Origin: Azolla caroliniana
Taxonomy: Eukaryota; Polypodiophyta
Direction of reading: 5' to 3'
Length of the DNA stretch: 64,000 nucleotides
NCBI GenBank assembly: GCA_043228905.1
Contig: JBHGNT010000008.1
Span: forward strand, 9,858,001 to 9,922,000
A model generated the notes under the pieces. That model ran no database searches. It worked only from the letters and a program-made list of their open reading frames with translations, and had not been told where the DNA came from. This document shows positions 52,988 to 63,915 of this stretch, one piece after another (position 1 is the stretch's first letter; each line of letters opens with the position of its first letter). The position numbers and the translations under genes are program-made.

Positions 52988-55580
52988 AACTCCCCCTTCA
53001 CTCCGGCATGGGATGCCTCGTCAATCCGATCCGCTTCCGGCATGCGTCTAGCTTGTCGGGCGTCAGCACCTTGGTCAGCATATCCGACCTGTTCTCCTCC
53101 GTGTGGATCTTCGTCAACACGAACTCTCGGTCTTCTACTCACTCCCGAATCCAGTGGTACCTCCGCTGGATGTGCTTCGTCCTGGAATGATACGTTGCGT
53201 TCTTCACAAGGTGGATGGCACTTTGACTATCGCAATAGAGCCGGTATTCATCTTGCCCGATCCCTAACTCTTCGACGAAGTTCTTCATCCATAGTATTTC
53301 CTTGCCGGCTTCCACAGCCGCCATGTACTCTGCTTCCATGGTTGACAACGCAACCGTCTTCTGCAACCTCGATTGCCACGAAACAGCTCCCCCCACATAT
53401 GTCATGACATATCCGAATGTTGACCGGTTAGTATCTGCATAACCCGACATATCCGAATCAGTAAAACCGTCAAGTTAGGGTTTACCAGAGCCGAATCGGA
53501 GACACATACTTGAGGTTCCTTTCAAGTATCGGAGTATCCATTTTACCACATTCCAGTGCTCCTTGTCAGGATTGCTCATAAACCAGCTCACCACTCCGAC
53601 TGCATATCCGATATCCGGTCGGGTACACACCATTGCGTACATTAGGCTCCCAACGGCAGAGGCATATGGTATCTTCATCATATCTGCCTTCTCTGCCTTT
53701 GTCTTCGGGTTTTGCTTATCAGATAACCTGCAGTTTGCCGGAAGTGTCAATCCAACCGGTTTCGCATCTGACATGTTGAACCGTTGAAGCACCTTTGTCA
53801 CGTACTTCTCCTGTGACAACCACAATTGCTTCATTGGCCGGTCCCGGATGATATGCATCCCCAGCATCTGTCTTGCCGGACTGAGGTCTTTCATTGAGAA
53901 GGTCCGGTTCAGGGCCTTCTTCAGCATCCGTGTCTTGACTTGGTCTCGTCCGACGATCAACATGTCATCCACGTACAAGAGGAGTATCAAGAAGTCTCCA
54001 CCTTCGAACTTCTTCACAAATACGCAGTGATCGACCTGCGTCTTGTGGTACCCTTGATCGGTTATGAAGGAGTCGAACTTCTAGTACCATTGCCGGGGAG
54101 CCTGCTTCAACCCGTAGAGGCTCTTTTTTAACCGGCAAACCAGGTGCTCCTTCCCTTTCTTCACAAATCCCTCCGGTTGCTACATGTAGATCTCCTCTTC
54201 GAGGTCACCATGGAGGAACGTCGTCTTCACGTCTAACTGCTCTACCTCGAGGTCCATGCTTGCCGTTATGCTCAACACCGTCCGAATGGAAGTCATCTTT
54301 ACTACCGGGGCAAATATCTCATCGAAGTCCACGCCCTTCTTCTGCTGGAACCCCTTCACCACGATCCTGGCTTTGTACCTTGGAGGGTTGCCGTCATCTA
54401 TCGGTTTCAATTTGTACACCCACTTGTTTCGGAGTGCCCTCTTTCCTTTCAACAACTCCACCAATTCATATGTGTGGTTCTCATGCAGGGCATCCATCTC
54501 GTCCTGCATGGCACTCAACCACTTGCGGCTATGGGTGTCATCCTTCGCTTCTTCAAAGCTTTCCGGCTCCCCCTCATCGGTCAGCAGCACATGCTCTACA
54601 TTTGGAAATCTCCGGCTATGGGCCTTCTCTCTCTGAGAGGATATCTCCGTCTTTGGCTTTCGGCAACCGGCTCCTCTATTTGTTCTTCATCTTAATCCGA
54701 TTCGGGGTCTTGGCCGGTTCCGGTTTCAACTTCCTCTACTTCTTCCTCTGCCGGTTCGGTATCCTCACCGTAACCGGCTGGTTCCTCGAGTGTCAACCGG
54801 CTCTTAGACGGGTAGGTCCGAATCTCATCGGAGTTCATTATCTTCTACTCCGACTCCCAGTCGGCAAGAGTCTTGTTCTCCATGAAGATAATATCTCGGC
54901 TCCCGAAAACCTTTTTGTCAACCGGATCCCACACTCGGTAGCCGAACTCATCGTCGCCATATCCGAGGAATATGCATGGCCGGGTCTTTGGATCCAACTT
55001 TCCTCTCCGGTCCTTAGCAACATGCACGTACGCGAGACACCCGAACACCTTCAGATGCCGGTAGGACACTTCCTTACCGGCCCACACCTTTTGCGGCGTG
55101 TCTCCATCCAAGGGCACTGAGGTATACGTCGTTGTCGACAGCGCCTCAGCCCAAACGTCTTGGGTAGCTTAGCATGTGCTAGCATACTCCGGACCCTCTC
55201 CGTTATGGGCTGGTTCATACTCTCGGGCAACCCGTTTAGTTCCGGCATCTTCGGCATAGTAAATTCGAGCCGGATTCCCTTTGAGCGGCAGTACTCCTCG
55301 AACTACCCCTGGTATTCCCCTCCGTTATCTGCTCGAACTGCCTTCAACTTCCGTCTGGTTTCTCTTTCCACTCTTGCGTGGAGCTCCTTGAAGACGGATA
55401 ACACCTAATCCTTCATCTTCAACGTTGTGGCCCACAGCCTCCTACTATGGTCATCTATGAACGTCACGAAGTACTGTGCTCCGGCATGGGACTTCGTGTC
55501 CACTTGACACACATCGGTATGCACCAACTCCAATGGTGCATTACGTCTCATTGGTGGCCTTGATCGGAAGGAGGTCTGGT
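52647..55580 (-). pseudogene. reversed family II copia, integrase to 3' LTR
   Basis: Minus order from 55580: end of the HHCC region (SFRSRPP), integrase (VHTDVCQV, GGEYQG with stop, PKMPELNGLPESMN), linker with KTRPCIFLGYGDDEFGYRVW (54845-55117), RT (KARIVVKGFQQKKGVDFDEI, 54180-54590; LLLYVDDMLIVG, 53940-53980), and RNase H with STMEAEYMAAVEAGKEILW (53139-53450). A polypurine tract (52988-53000) and an LTR piece follow. Stops are at about 53475, 54083 and 54180, with frameshifts in integrase. The left end is joined to LTR debris and the right end is cut near 55580. Confidence 0.85.
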
Positions 55581-55799
55581 TCCCGGGGGCTTCACTGTCA
55601 AAACTTGTATGATAGCACGTGAGTTCATCAAAAGGGGTTTAAATTAATCAGTGAGATACAGAATATATATATATATATATATGGGTATTAATAAAGATTT
55701 GAAAATATATTTACATAAGGGTATTATCAATTATGTTGGAAAAAAAATACATAAGCCCATGAAATATTATATATTTCAATGAGATAGTAAAGAATATAT
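55581..55799. other. AT-rich spacer with AT dinucleotide tract
   Basis: No gene. An (AT)n tract lies at about 55662-55681. Confidence 0.6.
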
Positions 55800-55995
55800 T
55801 GTGAAATGCACATAAGAGATCAAAACCAGTCTACTTCGCTTCTTACTTCTTAATCAATTTATAGTTGATACAACGGAACCCATTTGGGTTGGGTTGGCTA
55901 AACAAGGTGTGCTAAAAGGGTGGGTCAACTTGAGCACACGCATCCTAAAAAGGGTGAGCTAAAAGGGTGGCACAAAGGAACACATACACACCACA
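55800..55995 (-). repeat. LTR (left) of TRIM-like element
   Basis: It shares most bases with 56737-56932, including GGTGTGCTAAAAGGGTGGG and TGAGCACACGCATCC. Confidence 0.75.
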
Positions 55996-56134
55996 TTTCC
56001 CCCCTGCGAGAAACAAGAGATTGAGGGGCATGAACAAGAACAGGACATGTACATGAACAAGAACAAGAACAATGGCTTGTCGAAGGAGGGAGAGCATCTG
56101 ATAGCAGGTTTCAAATGGAAATCCATCGATGATT

Positions 56135-56290
56135 CTAGTGCGAGGCGAGGGTTACACCCATAGAGTGCTCGAAAAGGGTTGATTTATGCAGCCATCTCAT
56201 GTTTGAGGGTCTTGTTGAGGCGTTCGGCGAAGATGGCGTGGGGATGTAAACGACGTAGTTGAGTTGCAACGACGTTGAGGACATCCCCCG
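56135..56290 (-). pseudogene. possible gypsy integrase remnant
   Basis: One minus-strand frame reads HPHAIFAERLNKTLKHEMAA, stop, then INPFRALYGCNPRL. It resembles the gypsy integrase segment HPQTDGQTERLNQTL...ALYG, with Asp and other residues lost. The similarity is short and may be chance. Confidence 0.35.
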
Positions 56291-56358
56291 TGGATTTGTT
56301 GACCTTGATAGTTGGACAAGGCTAGTGACGGAAAACGAGCTATCAATCGGCGAATAGA

Positions 56359-56680
56359 GATCAATCACTCTTGTGGACTGAGGGCCACCTGGACTTGGCT
56401 GAGGAGGGGGACATGAGGGCTATCGTGTCGGAGGGGGATCGAGGAAAGATCATATGGCGACGAAGATCAATCGTTCCTGTGGACTGAGGGCCACCTGGAC
56501 TTGGCTGAGGTGGGGGACAAGAGGGCTATCGTGTCGGAGGGGGATCGAGGAAAGATCATATGGCGGTGAAGATCAATCGCTCCTGTGGAATGAATGCCAC
56601 CTGGACTTGGCTAAGGTGGGGGATATGAGGGCTATCGTGTAAGAGGGGGATTAGAGAAACTCGTGGGACAAGAAGTTGCG
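56359..56680. repeat. 106-bp tandem triplicate
   Basis: Copies start at 56359, 56465 and 56571 (GATCAATC...TGTGGACTGAGGGCC). The first two are closest; the third has more changes and is incomplete. It lies inside the TRIM-like element. Confidence 0.85.
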
Positions 56681-56736
56681 GGGGAAGAGGTGGATGCTTG
56701 GACGTGGGGGACTGGTACCCTGCTTCTCCACCAATA

Positions 56737-56932
56737 TGTGAAATGCACATAAGAGGTCAAAACCAATCTACTTAGCTTCTTACTTCTTAATCAATTTATA
56801 GTTGATACAACGGAACCCATTTGGGTTGGGTTGGCTAAACAGGGTGTGCTAAAAGGGTGGGTCAACTTGAGCACATGCATCCTAAAAAGGGTGAGTTAAA
56901 AGGGTGGCACAAAGGAACACATGCACACCACA
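56737..56932 (-). repeat. LTR (right) of TRIM-like element
   Basis: See the left copy. It is followed directly by ATATTATAC and the ACAT-rich block. Confidence 0.75.
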
Positions 56933-58219
56933 ATATTATACAAACAATACTGAAATTTGGAGTAGCATACATACATACATACATACATACATACATACAT
57001 ACATACATACATACATGCATGCATGCATATACCTACATTCAAACATTACATCCATGAATATGTATATACATACATTACACCCATTTATACATGCATACTG
57101 ACTAAACATAAATATATGTAGAAATATGTATTACCATATGTAAATATGTACATACACATACATACATGCATTACATACTACATACATATTAGAATTGGCC
57201 ATATACATTGACATAGGAATATACATAATACATACATAAAAATTACATATTACATATATGCATACACATTCTCACAAACATATTTTATATATTACATATT
57301 ACACACATATATTATTATACACACAATTATATACAAATGCGAATATACAAACCAAACACAAAAATAAAGTACATATTGTATATATACACATACATACACA
57401 TATACACACATTCCATACATACAATACAATACAATATATACATACACACACGAACATAACACACATCACACATGCATATATACCTACATTCATACATCAC
57501 ACATCACACATGCGTATATACCTGTACATTCAAACATTACATCCATGAATATGTATATACATACATTACACCCATTTATACATGCATACTGACTAAACAT
57601 AAATATATGTACAAATATATATTACCATATGTAAATATGTACATATACATACGTACATGCATTACATACTGCATACATATTAGAATCAAGTTGCAACCAT
57701 ATATATTGACATACATATATACATGTAACATAATACATACAATAAAATTAGATATGACATACATGCATACACAAATGCATGTATACATACAAAACATGAA
57801 AAATAAATTACATATTATATATATACACACACATACATATTATTACCTAAGACTACATATTATATCAATATGTATACAAATCTTCATACTTACAAACAAG
57901 TTACATATATATACACGTGCACACACACAAATAAATTAGATATTACATAGCATATAATCCATACCTATTACACAATATACAAATTTACACATACATCATT
58001 TACATATATATATATTACATATGTAAATACATATTCCACATATCACCATATATATAGATTATACTAGACCATACAAACCACAATACTTACATACACACAC
58101 ACATTAGGTATATGTATACTTAGACATACATTGGATATATACATGCATATTATGTACATATTACAAACATACATCCATATACGAACCATATACATACTAA
58201 ACATGAAAATATCCCAAAA
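56933..58219. repeat. ACAT/ATAC-rich microsatellite block
   Basis: A pure (CATA)n run is at about 56969-57018, then degenerate ACATAC/TATATAC DNA. A segment of roughly 140 bp (57000-57140, with CATTACATCCATGAATATG and TTTATACATGCATACTGAC) recurs at 57530-57620. Long His/Tyr/Ile/Thr-rich frames come only from the repeat. Confidence 0.85.
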
Positions 58220-58260
58220 ATATACATACATAAGGCAGTAACATTTTATTGACTAGTCGA

Positions 58261-59637
58261 ATGGAGATGGAGGAACAGGGAAGAGAGAGAGCGCATCAGA
58301 GAGCCACCTCAACGACACAACAGGGGAACTCTAAAGAAGCATCCCCGCCAACAGAATCTAAGGAGCGGCCTCTACCGATCGTATTCTCGATAGAAGAAGA
58401 GGCTGAATTCAAATCAGAGATTCAGCGTCTAACTCAACTCTCTGTGATTTGTAGAGTGGTGGGAGCTCGGCCAAATAGAGGTGAGTGCAAGGATTTGTTA
58501 CAAGCATCTATGCATGGATTAATTGGTAGGATAATAGATGTCCAATTTATGGGACGAGGATTTTATCATGTGGAATTGGATACAATTGAATCAGTGGGCA
58601 TAATGTGGGAACATAGTCCTCTTGATGTAAGAGGTGCCCGTGCATTTGTGATGCCTTGGAAACAAGGTTTTAATCCTATGGAGGCAATACGGAAAGGAGA
58701 TCGGATATTTCCGTTAACGATTGTCTTCCCGGGATTACGAAAGGAGTATTTACCGATGCTTGGAGCAATAGCTTCGAGGATCAGAACAATAGTGAGAGTC
58801 CAAGAAAGTATGGCTATGCAATTAACTAAAATGTCGGGATTTCTGTCAAGCCGAATCTTGGTAGGATCACTCGAAAACTTACCTACAAAGGTAATGCTAC
58901 CAAATGAAGAAGGGGATTCTATAGAACAAAAGGTGGAGTTTGTCGGATTCCCTGGACAATGCTTCTATTGTCGACAAATGGGACATTTAGCCAAGAATTG
59001 CCCAAGGAGAAATGTTAAACTGGGGGGAAAAAAACGTTGTTGCGAATATTGTAAACAAGAAGGGCATGAGGCAAATAAATGTCAAGAGAAACTAGCCTCA
59101 GATTGTATGGGTGTACGGGCACAAGGGGAAACAGGAGACAATCAATGGATAGATGTAAAGGCTAAGCATGGATGCAAGTCACGTATGGTGCCTATGCAAG
59201 AGACATGCCTCACCCCTAATGCGTATAATGCATTGGACATAGAAACTGATGCACAAGAACAACCAACATCCACTACTGAGATAAGGGGGAAAAAGGTTAG
59301 TACCATCCAACCAAATGATGGATGTGTCAAGTCAAGAACATTTCGTTCGAAAAGAACATTACGATCACAAAAATCTGATAATGCGATCACAATAACAACA
59401 TGTGGAATGTTGAAGGAGGATACCGGAAATGGTGGGTTTTCAATACTTGACTATGCAGCCCCCTTTGGGCATGATTTCACAAAGCATTTGGGTGTTAAAG
59501 ATGTTCATGAACCCAATGCAATAAGGGTCCATGTTTTATTAAACAAGTGGAAAGTCCATTTGTCGGTTATTCATTTCCATTATGTGGTTATGAGAGAAGT
59601 GACATATGGAATCAACCGAATGTTATGTTGGCCCTGA
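58261..59637 (+). CDS. LINE ORF1, Gag-like RNA-binding protein
   Basis: The frame is open from ATG 58261 (MEMEEQGRERAHQ) to TGA 59635, about 458 residues. The middle has a DUF4283-like domain (ICRVVGARPNRGECKDLLQA through LDVRGARAFVMPWKQGFNPM). Two zinc knuckles follow: CFYCRQMGHLAKNC (about 58962-59000) and CEYCKQEGHEANKC (about 59041-59085). The C-terminal part is less conserved. The protein would bind LINE RNA and form the RNP. No stop interrupts it, a surprise beside the broken ORF2, though it could simply be young decay. Confidence 0.8.
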   Translation: MEMEEQGRERAHQRATSTTQQGNSKEASPPTESKERPLPIVFSIEEEAEFKSEIQRLTQLSVICRVVGARPNRGECKDLLQASMHGLIGRIIDVQFMGRGFYHVELDTIESVGIMWEHSPLDVRGARAFVMPWKQGFNPMEAIRKGDRIFPLTIVFPGLRKEYLPMLGAIASRIRTIVRVQESMAMQLTKMSGFLSSRILVGSLENLPTKVMLPNEEGDSIEQKVEFVGFPGQCFYCRQMGHLAKNCPRRNVKLGGKKRCCEYCKQEGHEANKCQEKLASDCMGVRAQGETGDNQWIDVKAKHGCKSRMVPMQETCLTPNAYNALDIETDAQEQPTSTTEIRGKKVSTIQPNDGCVKSRTFRSKRTLRSQKSDNAITITTCGMLKEDTGNGGFSILDYAAPFGHDFTKHLGVKDVHEPNAIRVHVLLNKWKVHLSVIHFHYVVMREVTYGINRMLCWP

Positions 59638-59804
59638 GAGGACAAGTTTTGTATTTAGCCAAATACGTGCAAAATCCTCAATTGGGGGAAACAATATTGA
59701 GGGAGCCAAGCCAAGGCTCGAGCCCATCATCATTGGCGATTCCTTAAAGAAGGTTGTGACAGGGTTGTGACATACTCAAAAGCCAAATGGTGATTATGGG
59801 AGAT

Positions 59805-59826
59805 GGGGGGGGGGGGGGGGGGGGGG
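59805..59826 (+). repeat. G homopolymer (22 G)
   Basis: A run of 22 G between ORF1 and ORF2 of the LINE, preceded by GGGAGAT. Length may be inaccurate in the assembly. Confidence 0.85.
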
Positions 59827-59896
59827 ACGTAAGCTTCGTGGAACCATCCTCTAAGACTCGTAGGATCGGGTCTGGTTCGGCCTCTAACAATTGTTA

Positions 59897-60922
59897 ATGA
59901 GGCTCCTCACGTGGAATGTACAGGGCTTGGGAGGTCCCTTGTATCGAAGATATAGAGGTAGATTAAGGCAAGCATTACAAAACTGTCTCACGAATGGGTC
60001 GTTGGATATTATGATTTTTTATGAACATCATTTGAATGAGCAAAGAATAATGAACTATGGCACTATATTACCTGGTAGTTGGGAGATGTTTTGATCCCCG
60101 GCTATTGGCACTAGTGGTACACAAGGCGGGGGGTGTGTATGGCAATACCACATAATTGGAAATCAAGTATTATTTGCAAAGAGATCATTGTGCCAGGAAG
60201 AGCACAATATATTGTATTACAAGATTTGCATACAACTTGGGGTTACTTGAATATCTACGCACCAAATCATGCATCGGCTAGGAAACACTTTTGGTGTGAA
60301 ATTATAAATGCATTACCGAATGTGTCTCATTGGTGTGTTGCAGGGGATTTTACGAAAGGAGGAAGTGTTTCAACAATTCATGGGGAGGAATTAGCAGTCT
60401 AGGAACGGATGTGTTTGAAATTGAGTATTTTGGATGCATGGCATATGCCTAATGTTTACAGATCTCAGGATTCCTTGAGTTTCTCACGTTCTGATAGAAG
60501 AATTGCTGGAACCAATCTTTCAAGATTGGATAGATTTTATGTGGGGGAGACCTTTGTCTTAAATGGGGGAAATATCACTATTATGCCAGGCACAACTTTC
60601 TCTGATCATGCTCCTGTTATATTGAGAACCTTTGGGCAATCGAAAAGGGAGTCCATACGATTTAGGATACCCGAAAAAGTAATGTTACATGATAGATGGT
60701 ATAATCAAGTGATAGATATTTGGCGGAACAAAGATAATATGGATGTTCCCATTACAATCAAAGTGGCTTGTGCTTTGACGGAGATATCACAATATTTTGC
60801 GTTAAAATCAAGATCTGAATATCAAGAGAAGGAAAGAAGGATGAGGGCAAGATTGATATCTTTGCAAAGATTGCAACAAGGTCAGCCAGAGCGTGCATGG
60901 ATAGCTTCACATCTGTCATGAT
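59897..60922 (+). pseudogene. LINE ORF2, endonuclease domain
   Basis: It starts MRLLTWNVQGLGGPLYRRYR, the N-terminal motif of AP-type endonucleases. Then come LDIMIFYEHHLNEQRI (E of the active site), a TGA at about 60092, YIVLQDLHTTWGYLNIYAPN, WCVAGDF (N of GDFN lost), a TAG at about 60400, and RLDRFYVGE plus TTFSDHAPVIL (the SDH catalytic motif, about 60597-60630). Stops and a loss in GDFN make it inactive. It ends at the solo LTR (60914). The domain nicks target DNA to start LINE insertion. Confidence 0.8.
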
Positions 60923-61371
60923 ATGGCAAAATTCAAACCCATGACCTTAGATTATATGGGTCGAGCTCTTGACCATTATATCATCTATTGTAATATGTAG
61001 GATATTATTTTTATTTACATTTTATTATAGGAAATTAATGTATATTCCAGATTTCTCTGGAACATTCTAGAAGCTTCAGGATTACTCCTGAGAACACTAT
61101 AAAAGAGGGCACTAGGCATTATGTTGAACCAAATTGGTTCGACGCCAGTCTTTTGTACTTACTCTTCTTATAATATATAATCTGTTATCATCATCTCTCT
61201 CTCTCTCTCTCTCTCGTCCTCGCTATCTCTCTCTCTCTCCTCTTCTCTCTTCCTCTCTCAGGAGTCTTACGCAGTCCCGTCCTCTTAGTACTAATAGTAC
61301 TTCCCTTCTCTAGTACTAATTCTCTCTCTGTTTAGTACTAATCCTCTCTCTGTTTAGTACTATTCCTGACA
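60914..61371 (+). repeat. solo LTR with tRNA-like end, in LINE ORF2
   Basis: It runs from TGTCATGATATGG to TATTCCTGACA, flanked by ACATC (60909-60913 and 61372-61376). TATA box ACTATAAAAGAGGGC at about 61097-61111; CT microsatellites 61195-61260; a GTTTAGTACTA repeat near the end. The U3 end has a reversed tRNA-like unit (A box on minus GATATAATGGTCAAGAGC, plus 60965-60983; B box GGGTTTGAATTTT, plus 60926-60938). Same build as 2474-2943. Confidence 0.85.
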
Positions 61372-61376
61372 ACATC

Positions 61377-61727
61377 TTGAAGAAGCTCGAAAACAAGTTC
61401 AACATATGGAAGAATGTCGTAGTCAATTTCGGTATCACAATTCTGCTTCAAGATGGACAAAACAATTGGGGATAGATGTACAAAACAATTTTTTAATATT
61501 AAAGGCCCCAAGAGAGTCTCTAATGTAACCTGTTGTTCGCGGAATGAAAATGGCGAACTTGAAATGGATCCAAATGTTGTACAGGAAATTGCCACGAAAT
61601 TCTATGCTACCCTTTTGTCAGAAGAGCCTATCTCTGAGGATATAAGCCAAAATAGAATGAAGGTCTATGCAAAAATTCAACCTACTCAAGCAATGCAAGA
61701 TTCATTGATGTCACCTATTACAGAATG
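61377..61727 (+). pseudogene. LINE ORF2, linker before RT
   Basis: After the solo LTR the reading continues in shifted frames with RCTKQFFNIKGPKRV (compare the GD.NTKFFF motif of plant LINEs), ENGELEMDPNVVQEIATKFY and ATLLSEEPISED, ending LMSPITE with a stop at 61726. The motif for RT should begin here, but it is absent. Confidence 0.7.
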
Positions 61728-61898
61728 AAGATGCAAAAAAGGTGTGGTTTTTTTTAGTACTCAATTAAGATTGGACGACACATTTTGGCAGCTCAACGTA
61801 GGACTACACCATGAGCTAGTCAATTTTGGACCCATCAAGGGATCACATCCGAATTTCTAACAAAGTTTTGGAGAACATTATGGAAAAGGAAGCAAGAT

Positions 61899-62561
61899 AT
61901 GAAAATAAATGTCTTCCAATGGCTAGTAATACATAGAGCATTAGCAGTTGGCCAATGGTTGCAACAATCAACCACACCGACCGCATGCATCTATTGTAGT
62001 CGTCAAATGGAGACATTGAAACATTGCTTGTGGGAATGTCATGCTACACAGCAAGTTTGGAGACGAGTGTTCCGAGTTCTTGCTTGTATGTTTAGGAATT
62101 GCAGTTTTTCGTGGGGTATGGTAGTATGGGCTACAGTGGCACAAGTGATGTGGCCATATGAGGCATGTCCAAATGACACGATTATTAGAATTCAAAGAGG
62201 AATGATAATGGTGGTGCAACGAAGTCAAATGGAGGCTCCTTATATTTTAGAGACAATGCAAGAAGTATGGGAGCTATTATGCACCACCACAATGTGGTTT
62301 ATTTGGACTGCTAAGTGTTCTAAGGTGTTTGGTAATACTACTGTTCATCCAGTGGAAAGTGTACGGAATGTCTGGATGGAGATGGTACATACCTTGAAAG
62401 GGCGGTATGAGGATATTAAAGGTGCCACAGATGCTGCGGTGTTGCAACGTCTCAAATTTATTGCCTATTGGAAGAAGGCCCCTTTTCTCACAGTACAAAA
62501 TTCCAGACCTAAATGGTGCTTAGCACCACCAGTATGGTTGTTCCCACCACCAATCACATAG
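61899..62561 (+). CDS. LINE ORF2 C-terminal zinc-binding domain
   Basis: Open for 220 codons: KINVFQWLVIHRALAVGQWL followed by CIYCSRQMETLKHCLWECHATQQVW, the zf-RVT domain (C-X2-C...H-X3-C-type) found after RT in plant LINEs. A tryptophan-rich tail follows (LLCTTTMWFIWTAKCSKVF). Upstream bases 61728-61880 do not code for RT. As the RT is missing, the piece is probably not expressed as a functional protein. Confidence 0.75.
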   Translation: MKINVFQWLVIHRALAVGQWLQQSTTPTACIYCSRQMETLKHCLWECHATQQVWRRVFRVLACMFRNCSFSWGMVVWATVAQVMWPYEACPNDTIIRIQRGMIMVVQRSQMEAPYILETMQEVWELLCTTTMWFIWTAKCSKVFGNTTVHPVESVRNVWMEMVHTLKGRYEDIKGATDAAVLQRLKFIAYWKKAPFLTVQNSRPKWCLAPPVWLFPPPIT

Positions 62562-62717
62562 CTTGGTTAAGAAGTGGTGGAGTGTTCATACTATTTATCC
62601 TTGAGGGATGGGACCTAAGGAATAATGCATCAGATCAATGGTAGCTTGATGGTAGGTCAGTTTTTATTGTAATAATTGTTCATAACTAATGAAAGGATAT
62701 TTTTCAGGAAAAAAAAA

Positions 62718-63275
62718 TATATATATATACATACATAAATACATTACATATATACGCATACATACATTCATACATTTACATACATATGACCACATACACA
62801 CATACATACATTGGATATATACATACATATTACAAACACATTCATACTCATTGAATCATGTATATTGACAGATGCATATATGCATACACATATATATACG
62901 TACATATGCCTACAATGTTATAAGTTTTACAACCATGCATCCATACACATATATACATATATACATACATTACATACATGCATACACATAAATACGTTAC
63001 ATACACATACGTTACATATGTACATACATATCATCACAAACTACAATACATACATATATACATAAATATTACAAACAAACATCCACACACTCATGTATGC
63101 ATATATGCATATACCATACACTATACACATACAAACATACATACATTACATATGTACATTCATGCATGTACATACATACATTGCATATGCATATATTACA
63201 ATCACACATTCATATACATTGAGTCATGTACATTGACATATGGATATATACATACACCTACACACATACACACAC

Positions 63276-63316
<41 letters not shown>

Positions 63317-63332
63317 TACATACATACATACA

Positions 63333-63366
<34 letters not shown>

Positions 63367-63464
63367 CATACATACATACATACATACATACATACATACA
63401 TACACACATACATACACACACACATACATACATACATACATACATACATACATACATACATACA

Positions 63465-63498
<34 letters not shown>

Positions 63499-63915
63499 CA
63501 TTCATACATTACATATGGATATATGCATACACATACATACATTACATATGCATACATATATGTACATTTGTACATAGACATACCTATATTCATTTATACA
63601 TTGCTACATATACATACATATATGTACATTTGTACATAGACATACCTATATTCATTTATACATTGCTACATATACATACATTATATATATACATAAATAT
63701 TATGCACATATTACAATCACACATCCATACACATTGAATCATGTACATTGTCATATGGATATATGAATACACATACATACACAGATAAATTACATATGGA
63801 TATATGCATACACATATGTACATTCGCACATGGACATACATATATTCATTTATACATTGCTAAATATACATACACATATATACATTAGATATATACATAG
63901 ATATTATGTACATAT
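62718..63915. repeat. ACAT microsatellite block, second
   Basis: It includes an almost pure (CATA)n run at about 63310-63492 and a (CA)n run at about 63283-63310. An imperfect tandem repeat occurs at about 63555-63675 (TATGTACATTTGTACATAGAC twice, about 66 bp apart). Frames rich in His/Tyr/Thr or Met/Tyr/Val/Cys come only from the repeat. Confidence 0.9.

Larger units (their letters stand above)
55800..56932 (-). mobile_element. short non-autonomous LTR element (TRIM-like)
   Basis: Two direct repeats of 196 bp (55800-55995 and 56737-56932), TGTGAAATGC...CACCACA, enclose 741 bp. On the minus strand GCAGGGGGGAAA next to the left repeat is a good polypurine tract, and TGGTGGAGAAGCAGGG after the right repeat may be the PBS, so the element points left. 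A 4-bp ATAT flank is present, which is weak in AT-rich DNA. The interior has a worn integrase-like segment (56135-56290) and a 106-bp triplicate. Confidence 0.65.
58234..62717 (+). mobile_element. LINE, lacks RT core, with solo LTR insert
   Basis: ORF1 with zinc knuckles, an ORF2 endonuclease, a linker before RT, then the zinc-binding C-terminal domain and a short poly-A (62709-62717). A possible 14-bp duplication ATATACATACATAA flanks it (58220-58233 and 62725-62738), but the surrounding simple repeats make this weak. Between about 61727 and 61880 the roughly 300-residue RT domain is missing. A solo LTR sits at 60914-61371. Confidence 0.8.

Noticed and set aside
63202-63737. Long open frames rich in Met-Tyr-Val-Cys or Tyr-Ile-His-Thr
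   Set aside because: They arise only from the ACAT microsatellite, which lacks stops in several frames on both strands.
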